From Pseudomonadota bacterium (GTDB lineage: Bacteria; Pseudomonadota; Alphaproteobacteria; Rhizobiales; Xanthobacteraceae): 6,796 nucleotides of DNA. The notes under the pieces are model-generated. The model was not told where the DNA came from and searched no databases. It worked only from the letters and a program-made list of their open reading frames with translations. Both the position numbers and the translations under genes were made by a program. The DNA lies in NCBI GenBank assembly GCA_021779635.1, contig JAJYAH010000384.1:1-6796 (forward strand), given 5' to 3'. Position 1 is the first letter of the stretch; the number at the start of each line of letters is the position of its first letter. Below, one piece after another: positions 1-6,209 of the stretch.

Positions 1-661
1 GCGCATTGGTGCACAGGAAGTATTCTGGCTGCCAAAGATCGACAGGCGGTAACGGCTTCAAAACGGCTCGGCGAATCTCGCCGCAGTAATAGCGGCGAGA
101 TCGGTAACGCGGCCGCCATGCATCCGGTCGAGCCAATCGCCTTGTGTGTCGCGTTCGAGAAGCAGCCTGCGGTCGGGAAACGTGAGTTCGTTGCGGCGTA
201 GATACAGCGTTCGCAACTCGCCGATCGCATGGACTCTGGCAACCCGGATACTGACGCGGAACGGAAACTGCCGCCTACGGCCGCCGATCAAGCCCTTGCA
301 TCGAGGTGACCTGCTGCGGGTTCTGACGCGAGGTGGCAGCGGAACGGGTAAGCCACCTTTCTCGGCGACGTAGCTTGGCTTAGTGCCGCGGGTAAAAATC
401 TCTGATCCCCTCAAGAGGCTGTCGACCTTCTTGTAGGCGATCGAAGCTCCCCTCAGCAGAGGCAAGACGCTCTCGACGACCGCAATGCTTTGGGCCATGT
501 CGCGTTCCCGCGTGCCAGCGTCCACCGCAAGACATGAGGCCGGCCGGGCCGGTAGCGCGTCCACCCTCCCAGGTGACGTCGAAAGTTCCGCAGATGCCGA
601 CGAATTCAGCCGACGTATCGAGCGCACCGGTAAGGTCGTCGGCGAGAAGACGGAGATATAA
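1..661 (-). pseudogene. Four-carbon acid sugar kinase (OtnK/DUF1537 family), frameshifted and eroded remnant
   Basis: Members of this family phosphorylate four-carbon sugar acids such as oxidised threonate or erythronate in the cytoplasm. On the minus strand, 658 down to about 567 reads LRLLADDLTGALDTSAEFVG and continues to a TWEGG segment, the classic family N-terminus. The reading then has to move to another frame at a C-run (564-566, plus strand). That frame gives LAVDAGTRERD, then AYKKVDSLLRG at about 435-403, the second family hallmark. Restoring one base in that run makes the two blocks continuous. No start codon precedes the first block in frame. Beyond SLLRG the frame stays open to 58 but is mostly unrecognisable. 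DTQGDWLDRMHGGR at about 150-109 could match the DAxTxxDLDxIVxxGR region, and IFGSQNTSCAPMR at the left edge, in yet another frame, could match a later FGS motif. The family call is firm for 400-661 and tentative below that. The gene lies downstream of the lactonase on the same strand, so it was probably the last gene of the operon. The true left end lies outside the window. Confidence 0.78.
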
Positions 662-797
662 ATTGGACGGGGCTGGCTCCCTCGGATAGGCGTCCGCTCG
701 GGTCAGGAGAGGGCAAACACCACCGATCCTGCCGCGCCGACATCACCTCAACATGCGCCGGCCTATCAATGGAAGGCAAGCCAGGCTACCCTGTCCA

Positions 798-1718
798 TCA
801 TTGATGCGAGAACATCCGCTTGCCCGCCACGTCGAGTTGCGCGGTCAGGATCGAGCCGCTCCCGGATTCGGTGATGAACAGCGTTTTGTTGTCGGTCCCG
901 CCAAACGCCATGTTCGTGGTGTGAGGTTCTGTGCAGCTTCGGATTCGATAAACCGGCTCCCCCAGCGCATCGACAACCCACACCGCTGCCATGCCGACAT
1001 GGGCGATGAACAGCCTTCCCTGGGCGTCGAGCGCGAGACCATCCGGTCCACCCCAACCACCGGAGAGCTGGATATAGATGCCGACTTTGGCGACGCCGCC
1101 ATCGGGGTTGAGCGGCACCCGCCAGACGCAATTGCCGCGCGTCACGGCCAGATAGATCATGTTCTCGGCAAGATTCATCACCAGGCCGTTCGGGCTCGGT
1201 ACATTGTCCAGCAGGCAATCGAGCGTCCCGCATTCGGTCAGGCGAAATAGCCTGCCGGTCGGATCGTGCAGGCCGGTGAGGCCCTGGTCGGTGAAATAAA
1301 GATCGCCGTTGGCGGCAAAGAACAGATCGTTGCATCCCTTAAACGGTGCGAGGCTTGCGCGCGTGAGATGCGGCCTCACCTTGCCGTTGATAGGGTCCAT
1401 CTCCATGATGCCGTTCTTGTAGTCGGCAATGAAGATCCGGCCGTCACGGTGGAATTTCAGTCCGTTCGGCCAGCCGTCATATTCGGCGGCAACGTGAAAC
1501 TGGCCATCCGGCGTGATCTTGTAGATGCAGCCGTTTGGAAGATCGACGCACCACAGATTGCCGTCGCGGTCGAAAGACGGCCCCTCGAGCAGCGAACGCG
1601 CCGGACTGCCTTTCGGCTGGTACCGCGCCCATTCATTGTCCGGATCAGCCTTGCGGAATTCATCCGGCAGGCGCGCGAACACCGTGGTGGCGAGATCCTT
1701 CGGCGGATGGAAAAACAA
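798..1718 (-). CDS. SMP-30/gluconolactonase/LRE-family sugar lactonase
   Basis: Full-length (306 aa) six-bladed beta-propeller of the SMP-30/gluconolactonase family. These divalent-metal enzymes open sugar 1,4- or 1,5-lactones to sugar acids, and I see no signal peptide, so it is probably cytoplasmic. The family blade motifs are present in order: LLEGPSFDRDGNLWCVD (43-59), PNGLKFHRDGRIFIAD (84-99), GCNDLFFAANGDLYFTD (128-144), SPNGLVMN (175-182), GGPDGLALDAQGRLFIAH (223-240) and TTNMAFGG (267-274). The metal ligands and catalytic positions expected for the family are Glu45, Asn130, Asn177 and Asp226. The start is a TTG preceded by AAGGGAG with a 7-base gap; no ATG or GTG lies between this TTG and the upstream in-frame stop, and the first motif begins only at residue 43. 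The gene begins 12 bases after the stop of the upstream transporter, so the two are almost certainly co-transcribed. The substrate is unknown. Nearby sugar-acid genes fit an aldonolactone. Confidence 0.9.
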   Translation of the reverse strand: MFFHPPKDLATTVFARLPDEFRKADPDNEWARYQPKGSPARSLLEGPSFDRDGNLWCVDLPNGCIYKITPDGQFHVAAEYDGWPNGLKFHRDGRIFIADYKNGIMEMDPINGKVRPHLTRASLAPFKGCNDLFFAANGDLYFTDQGLTGLHDPTGRLFRLTECGTLDCLLDNVPSPNGLVMNLAENMIYLAVTRGNCVWRVPLNPDGGVAKVGIYIQLSGGWGGPDGLALDAQGRLFIAHVGMAAVWVVDALGEPVYRIRSCTEPHTTNMAFGGTDNKTLFITESGSGSILTAQLDVAGKRMFSHQ

Positions 1719-1725
1719 TATCTCA

Positions 1726-1732
1726 CTCCCTT
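1726..1732 (-). promoter_or_regulatory. Ribosome binding site fixing the TTG start of the lactonase
   Basis: AAGGGAG on the minus strand overlaps the stop codon of the upstream transporter (TAAGGGAG) and lies 7 bases before the TTG at 1718. It is the only good Shine-Dalgarno site near the 5' end of the lactonase, which supports a TTG start and suggests that translation of the two genes is coupled. Confidence 0.7.
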
Positions 1733-3023
1733 ACGCTGTGCTGGTCGCCAGCGCGGTTTCCCCCGCGCCCGGTCCGATCGGTGTACGTGCCAGCAGGAAG
1801 ACTGTAAGCGCGCCAAACGCGAGCAGCGCACCGGCGACGACGAACGCCATGTTGAAGCTGCCGGTCGCCTGCACGACGTAGCCGGTCACGATCGGCGCCA
1901 TGATGCCGAAGACGTTCCCGCCGAGAATGAGCAGGCCCGTGGCGCGTCCGGAGTCCGCAGGCGTTCGCAGGAGGTCGCCGACCAGGGCGATGTTGAGCGC
2001 AACGGCTGACGCCACGCCGCCGAGCGCGATCGTGATCAGCACCAGAACGAGGTAGTCGTTGCTGACCAGCGGGGTCAGCAGGATCACCGACCCGAACAGC
2101 ATCAACAGCGCACCGAGCCGTCGGCGGCCGCCGCTACGGGCACCCTCCTCGGTCAGCAGACCGTCGCTCAGCCTGCCGAGCAGCACTGTCAGAATTACCG
2201 CCCCTATGAACGGCATTGACATCAGGGCGCCGCTTTTCAGCATCGACATGCCGCGTTCGGTCTGAAGATAGTTTGGCAACCAGGTCAGGAAGAAATATTG
2301 CGTATAAACGGCGCAGCCTTGCGTCACCATCAGGCCGAGCATCGAGGGCGAGCTCAACAGACCGCGTAGGCCGATCGAATGACCGTCGGCGGGTGCATTC
2401 TTCGTATTGCCGTTGCGCTCGCGGAGGATAAGCGCTCTCTCTTCGTCGCTGAGCCAGGTCGCCTCTTCCGGCTTGCGGAACCAGACCATCCAGGCCAAGA
2501 GCCAGATGAAGCCCATGGTGGCGCAGACAAGGAAGGTTGCGCGCCAGCCGGCCACGCTGACGAGCCAGGCCAGCACGAGACCGCCGATTGCCGGGCCGAA
2601 ATAGGCCCCGGCGTTGAAGATGGCAGCAAACAACGCCCGCTCTTTCAACGGAATCCACTCGCGGATGACGCGGCCGGAAGCCGGATAGGTCGTGGACTCG
2701 CCGACGCCCATCATGACGCGCGTTGCAATCAATACCGAGAATCCGGTTGCCAGCCCGGTCAACGCGGTGGCGATCGACCAGATGCCTATGCCTGCGGCGT
2801 TGACCACGCGGGTTCCGAGCTTGTCGACGATGATGCCCATCGGCACCAGGCAGACGACATAGAGCCAGAGAAAAGATGAGAAGAGATAGCCGAGTTCGAC
2901 TTTGCTGATACCGAACTCTTCGGCAATCGGCGTGCTGGAGACCGACAGCACGATCCGGTCGACGTAATTGATCGTCGCCAGGAGGAACATGAAAACGAAA
3001 ATCCAGTAGCGGCGATGCTTCAC
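1731..3023 (-). CDS. MFS transporter, anion:cation symporter (ACS) type, paralogue 1
   Basis: Inner-membrane permease of the major facilitator superfamily, 430 aa with the start chosen here, and about 12 predicted hydrophobic segments. NYVDR (19-23) at the end of the first helix, the loop signature GIIVDKLGTR (63-72), and GESTTYPASGRVIREW in the helix 4-5 region are typical of ACS-family carriers of sugar acids (glucarate, galactonate, tartrate and similar anions). A GTG start is preferred over the ATG at 3086. It has AGGGGAG 5 bases upstream, and it makes the N-terminus align residue for residue with the other transporter in the window. The 21 residues gained from the ATG are polar and do not resemble the family. 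The C-terminus ends in a short Ala/Thr/Ser-rich tail. The gene sits 71 bases after the HD gene and 12 bases before the lactonase. The substrate cannot be read from sequence; a sugar acid or its lactone is an inference from the neighbours. Confidence 0.92.
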   Translation of the reverse strand: MKHRRYWIFVFMFLLATINYVDRIVLSVSSTPIAEEFGISKVELGYLFSSFLWLYVVCLVPMGIIVDKLGTRVVNAAGIGIWSIATALTGLATGFSVLIATRVMMGVGESTTYPASGRVIREWIPLKERALFAAIFNAGAYFGPAIGGLVLAWLVSVAGWRATFLVCATMGFIWLLAWMVWFRKPEEATWLSDEERALILRERNGNTKNAPADGHSIGLRGLLSSPSMLGLMVTQGCAVYTQYFFLTWLPNYLQTERGMSMLKSGALMSMPFIGAVILTVLLGRLSDGLLTEEGARSGGRRRLGALLMLFGSVILLTPLVSNDYLVLVLITIALGGVASAVALNIALVGDLLRTPADSGRATGLLILGGNVFGIMAPIVTGYVVQATGSFNMAFVVAGALLAFGALTVFLLARTPIGPGAGETALATSTA

Positions 3024-3028
3024 GTTCT

Positions 3029-3035
3029 CTCCCCT
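3029..3035 (-). promoter_or_regulatory. Ribosome binding site deciding the GTG start of transporter 1
   Basis: AGGGGAG on the minus strand stands 5 bases before the GTG at 3023, next to an A-rich stretch. No comparable site precedes the longer alternative start at 3086, so the shorter protein is preferred. Confidence 0.7.
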
Positions 3036-3094
3036 TTTTCTTTTTTGGCGCCCGCTGACAGGACAGCTGGTCATTTGGTTCAACAAGCACTACG

Positions 3095-3757
3095 TCACGG
3101 CTTTCGAGCCCGCAAGTTGTCCGACAACACACCGATGGTTTCCGGCGTAATCAGGCCCAGCGCACCGGCGACATGCCACCAGGCATGATCGGCCTGGCGT
3201 ACGATCATGCATTCGGCGCTGACGCCCATGTGCAGGCCCTCGAACGAATGGCCGACGGCGATGTGCGCGACTTCCTCGGGCAGGCCGACGCTCAGGCAGA
3301 CATGCATGCCGAACACCGAATGCCGGAAGGTTGGCGCACCGCTGTCGGCGGGATCGGCTTGCCAGCGCGCCCGGTTGGTCGGATCGAATTCATATGGCTT
3401 GCCGACGTCGTGGCAGACGGCGCCCGCAATCAGGATGTCCCAGTCGATACGGGTCTCCGGATGCGAATGTTCGAACTCCTCCGCGAGCACCTTGGTCAGC
3501 CGCACGACGCCGCGCACATGGTCCGCTTGTGTCCCCTTGCGCAGCACCGGCGCACCCGGATTGCCCTCGGGCGGAATATCGCTGATCCGCCGGAAATCGG
3601 AACAGCACAGGGCGTAGCTCCAGGCTTCGACGCATCGCGCACCGAAGTCCTTGTTTGGAACAAGTTCGATTTCGGTAAAATCCTCAATGACGCCGGCGCG
3701 CGTCTCGTCGGTGACCGGGCGGCGCAGACCGGCGTAATGATGTTTCATCTTTCCCAT
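3095..3757 (-). CDS. HD-domain metalloprotein of unknown reaction
   Basis: Soluble protein of 220 aa with an HD-superfamily core. Numbered from the ATG chosen here, the putative ligands are His80 (in ADHVRG), His116-Asp117 (in CHDVGKPYEF), His146 (in FRHSVFG), His170 (in VGHSFEG) and Asp190 (in RQADHAW). This H...HD...H...H...D set is the pattern of dinuclear HD proteins. Such proteins are either phosphohydrolases or, less often, mixed-valent di-iron oxygenases such as myo-inositol oxygenase and PhnZ. Lys120 follows the HD pair as in HDxGK, a position used by both groups. The ATG at 3757 is preferred over the GTG at 3763 because GGGAGGA lies 8 bases from the former and only 2 from the latter. 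The gene lies 21 bases after one sugar-acid transporter and 71 before the other, so a role in the same pathway is likely. I do not recognise a named family member, and the substrate is unknown. Confidence 0.85.
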   Translation of the reverse strand: MGKMKHHYAGLRRPVTDETRAGVIEDFTEIELVPNKDFGARCVEAWSYALCCSDFRRISDIPPEGNPGAPVLRKGTQADHVRGVVRLTKVLAEEFEHSHPETRIDWDILIAGAVCHDVGKPYEFDPTNRARWQADPADSGAPTFRHSVFGMHVCLSVGLPEEVAHIAVGHSFEGLHMGVSAECMIVRQADHAWWHVAGALGLITPETIGVLSDNLRARKP

Positions 3758-3765
3758 GATCACAA

Positions 3766-3772
3766 TCCTCCC
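3766..3772 (-). promoter_or_regulatory. Ribosome binding site deciding the ATG start of the HD protein
   Basis: GGGAGGA on the minus strand is a near-ideal Shine-Dalgarno site. Its 8-base distance to the ATG at 3757 is optimal, whereas the GTG at 3763 would be only 2 bases away. It lies a few bases past the stop codon of transporter 2. Confidence 0.7.
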
Positions 3773-3778
3773 GAAGCT

Positions 3779-5044
3779 TCAGGCGAATTGCGGCTCGATC
3801 GGCCGGCGCGTCATCCCGAGCGTCGCCAGGCAGCCGCAGAACAGCAGCGCGGCCGCGATACGAAATGCCCAGGTATAGCCGCCAGTGCCGGAGACCACGT
3901 AGCCGGTGATGATCGGCGCGATGAGGCCGAACAAATTGCCGCCGAATGCCGTGATCGCCACGACGCGCGAGACATCGCGCGGGTTGCGCAACAGGTCGCT
4001 GGCGAGCGTGAAGTTCAACCCGGCGCCGGTCGTGGAGCCGGTCAGCACCAGCGTGAGCACGAGCAGCAACTGCCAGAGGCTTTCGACCAGCGGCGCGAGC
4101 AGGATCAGCATCGCGAGGACGGCCATGGCTGCGATGAAGTTGCGGCGGCGGCCCGCCCGAATATCCTTGGGGGTCAGGATGCGGTCGCTCAGACGCGCAA
4201 TTGTCACGCCGAGCATCACCGTGAAGAGATAGGGCACCGCGGTGAGATATCCCGTGTTCATGGTCGAGAGTTCGCGGGTCGACTGCAAATAGGTCGGAAG
4301 CCAGGTAAGGAAGAGATAGGCGGTGTAGACTAAACATGCCTGTGTTAGCACGAGACCCCACACGCTCCGCTGGCTGAGCAGATAGCCGACGGAGGAGGGT
4401 CGCAGCCCGTGCGAGGCGCTTGCACCATCTCCATTGCGCTCGGCAAGGATCTTCGCCCGCTCCGCATGGGCCAGCCAGACAACGTGCTCTGGCGCGCCGT
4501 ACCATTTCGCCCAGGCGGTGAGCCACGCGAAGCCGATCGCGCCAAGAACGACAAAGGCGGTGCGCCAATCGAACGAACTCACCAACGCCGCCGTAAGGAT
4601 CGCGCCGACGGCCGGTCCGGCGGAAGAGCCACCGTTGAACAGCGTCGTGACAAAACCGCGCTCGCGCTCTGGGAACCAGTCGCGGATCACGCGACCGCAG
4701 GCAGGGAATGTCGTCGCTTCGCTCGCACCCATGGCGAGTCGTGCCAAAAGGATCGAGACAAAGCCGCCGGTCGCGGCCGTCAGCGCCGTTGCCGCCGACC
4801 AGATCGCAATGCCGCCGCCGACCATGTTCCTGGCGCCGATCCGCTCGACGAGAACCCCCAGTGGAACCAGGCATACCACGTAGGTCCAGAGAAAGCCGGA
4901 AAACAGATAGCCCATCTGCACGGGAGAGAAGCCGAACTCGGCGACGATGGGTTTGGCCGCGACCGACAGTGCGATGCGATCAATGTAATTGATGATGACG
5001 ACCGTAAAGATCAGTAGCGCAATCCATCCCCGGCGATAGGCCAC
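3779..5044 (-). CDS. MFS transporter, anion:cation symporter (ACS) type, paralogue 2
   Basis: Inner-membrane carrier of 421 aa, collinear with the other transporter over nearly its whole length and clearly paralogous by eye. Examples are NYIDRIALSVAAKPI against NYVDRIVLSVSSTPI, GYLFSGFLWTYVVCLVP against GYLFSSFLWLYVVCLVP, and the shared FLTWLPTYLQ/FLTWLPNYLQ and IITGYVV/IVTGYVV. The loop 2-3 signature is GVLVERIGAR (63-72), with Glu in place of the usual Asp. These features place it among sugar-acid symporters. It starts with GTG, 5 bases after a G-run (GGGGG), which is a weak ribosome site; no better start is visible. It is the first gene of the minus-strand operon and faces the divergent LysR gene across 148 bases. 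Carrying two such carriers may mean two related substrates or forms (acid and lactone), or uptake and efflux. That is inference. Confidence 0.92.
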   Translation of the reverse strand: MAYRRGWIALLIFTVVIINYIDRIALSVAAKPIVAEFGFSPVQMGYLFSGFLWTYVVCLVPLGVLVERIGARNMVGGGIAIWSAATALTAATGGFVSILLARLAMGASEATTFPACGRVIRDWFPERERGFVTTLFNGGSSAGPAVGAILTAALVSSFDWRTAFVVLGAIGFAWLTAWAKWYGAPEHVVWLAHAERAKILAERNGDGASASHGLRPSSVGYLLSQRSVWGLVLTQACLVYTAYLFLTWLPTYLQSTRELSTMNTGYLTAVPYLFTVMLGVTIARLSDRILTPKDIRAGRRRNFIAAMAVLAMLILLAPLVESLWQLLLVLTLVLTGSTTGAGLNFTLASDLLRNPRDVSRVVAITAFGGNLFGLIAPIITGYVVSGTGGYTWAFRIAAALLFCGCLATLGMTRRPIEPQFA

Positions 5045-5128
5045 GTTAACCCCCGTCTCGGCTGCGTTTCCGCCCGGCTGCGCTATCGGGTGGGCCCGAC
5101 GTTTTTCTCTAGGCGCGCCAGACTTGAA

Positions 5129-5157
5129 CTAATATGCGTAGGTGGATGCCTGTCCAA
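5129..5157 (-). promoter_or_regulatory. Candidate promoter of the minus-strand transport/lactonase operon
   Basis: On the minus strand TTGGAC (5157-5152) and TATTAG (5134-5129) are separated by exactly 17 bases, matching 3 of 6 and 4 of 6 positions of the sigma-70 consensus. This would leave a leader of roughly 75-80 bases before the GTG of the first transporter. Weak boxes are common for LysR-activated promoters. It is a pattern match only, with no other support. Confidence 0.35.
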
Positions 5158-5165
5158 TTAAATGG
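5154..5165. promoter_or_regulatory. Near-palindrome, candidate regulator binding site
   Basis: CCAATTAAATGG is symmetric at 10 of 12 positions and overlaps the -35 hexamer proposed for the operon, 28 bases before the LysR start codon. A site in this place could let the divergent regulator control the operon and itself, as LysR-type proteins often do. A textbook T-N11-A box was not found at this spot, so the link to the regulator is a guess. Confidence 0.3.
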
Positions 5166-5192
5166 TTTTTCCCGCTTTGATAGGTTTTTTCA

Positions 5193-6158
5193 ATGAATCG
5201 CGTCAGCATTGCGCAACTCGAAGCGTTCTACTGGGTGGCTGAACTCGGCTCGGTGCATCGCGCCGCCACCCACTTGAACGTCACGCAGCCCACGCTCTCG
5301 CTGCGTTTGCGCAAGCTCGAAGCCGAACTTGCGACGCCGATCTTGGAACGCCACGGCCGCGGCGTGCGGGTCTCGCGCGCTGGGCACGCCTTTCTTGCCA
5401 AGGTGAAGTTGGTGCTCGACGCCTACGGGCATCTCCATAAGGCCGGCACGCCTGCCGCGGTCGATGGACGTATCCGCATCGGATTAGCGGAGGGCTTTGC
5501 AGTCGCCTGCCTGCGGCATCTGGTGCCGGCGCTCGCAAGACAATATCCGCTGTTGCGTCCGGAATGGACCGTCACCACAAGTTCGGCGCTGGAGCAAGAA
5601 CTGTTGCAGGGCAATCTCGATCTGGCTGTTCTCGTCGATCCCGTGGGGGATCGCGCACTTCGGCTGGCGCCACTCGGTCCCCAGAGCAACGTGTGGGCCG
5701 CGACCGCGGCGCTCGTGAAACGCATCGGAACGTCGCCTGGAGCGTTATCCCGCTTCACGGTCATCACCACGCCTCCGCCAACCTCGATGTACCGCAACAC
5801 GATCGCGTGGTTCGCCTCTGCGAAGCAGAAGCCGGGGCCGCTCTGCATCTGCACCAGCGTTAATGCGGCTGCCCAGCTGGTCGCCGCGGGGATTGGCGTC
5901 GGTATCTTTCCCAGGAGGATGATCGAAGCCTATCGGCCCTCCGGCGCGCTTGCTGCCATTTCTACGAGGCCATCGCTGACGGTCGGCCACGTTTATCTCG
6001 CTCATCACGTCACGGCGGATGCGGACCGGATCGAAGCAGTCATGCGGGTTATCGAGAGCGTCACCGCCAGTCTGAATTACTTCGATGTCAAGGCAGGGGG
6101 TCGGATGGCGCGGTCGGATCGGCCCACTGGCCGGAAATCGCTCACTCGAAACTATTAA
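5193..6158 (+). CDS. LysR-type transcriptional regulator
   Basis: Full-length LysR-family DNA-binding regulator, 321 aa. The N-terminal winged helix-turn-helix reads through LEAFYWVAELGSVHRAATHL (9-28) and NVTQPTLSLRLRKLEAEL (29-46), followed by LERHGRGVRVSRAG (51-64). The periplasmic-binding-protein-like effector domain begins near residue 92 (GRIRIGLAEGF) and includes LLQGNLDLAVLVDP and the late VNAAAQLVAAGIGVGIFPRRM segment. It starts at ATG after a weak TAGG site. It is divergent from the operon, the standard arrangement for a LysR activator of a neighbouring catabolic operon, with the sugar acid or an intermediate as the probable inducer. The last 20 or so residues (after about 300) are basic and polar and unlike the usual family end; they may be a read-through tail created when DNA downstream was lost. 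No terminator is evident after the stop. Confidence 0.93.
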   Translation: MNRVSIAQLEAFYWVAELGSVHRAATHLNVTQPTLSLRLRKLEAELATPILERHGRGVRVSRAGHAFLAKVKLVLDAYGHLHKAGTPAAVDGRIRIGLAEGFAVACLRHLVPALARQYPLLRPEWTVTTSSALEQELLQGNLDLAVLVDPVGDRALRLAPLGPQSNVWAATAALVKRIGTSPGALSRFTVITTPPPTSMYRNTIAWFASAKQKPGPLCICTSVNAAAQLVAAGIGVGIFPRRMIEAYRPSGALAAISTRPSLTVGHVYLAHHVTADADRIEAVMRVIESVTASLNYFDVKAGGRMARSDRPTGRKSLTRNY

Positions 6159-6209
6159 ATTTAGGCTACCGGTCGCCAACCTTACGCCACGAAAACCTTA
6201 TCAGTTGGC

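Noticed and set aside
1266..2009. Plus-strand 247-codon frame opposite the lactonase and transporter 1
   Set aside because: It is a charged, motif-free translation running across the junction of two convincing minus-strand genes.
3050..3080. Possible hairpin in the spacer between the HD gene and transporter 1 (AGCTG...CAGC region)
   Set aside because: The stem is only four or five pairs with no T-run in the right place; it is too weak to call a terminator or attenuator.
3024..3086. Longer N-terminus of transporter 1 starting at the ATG at 3086
   Set aside because: The extra 21 residues are polar, have no good ribosome site, and are absent from the collinear paralogue, whereas the GTG at 3023 has a strong one.
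3173..4333. Long plus-strand open frame (386 codons) opposite the HD gene and transporter 2
   Set aside because: It is antisense to two genes with clear family motifs, spans their boundary, and its translation is a low-complexity Arg/Ala/Gln/His-rich string with no recognisable domain. It is a by-product of high GC content.
3684..4874. Minus-strand 396-codon frame overlapping transporter 2
   Set aside because: It is an Arg-rich shadow in another frame of the same strand. The transporter frame carries membrane segments and ACS signatures.
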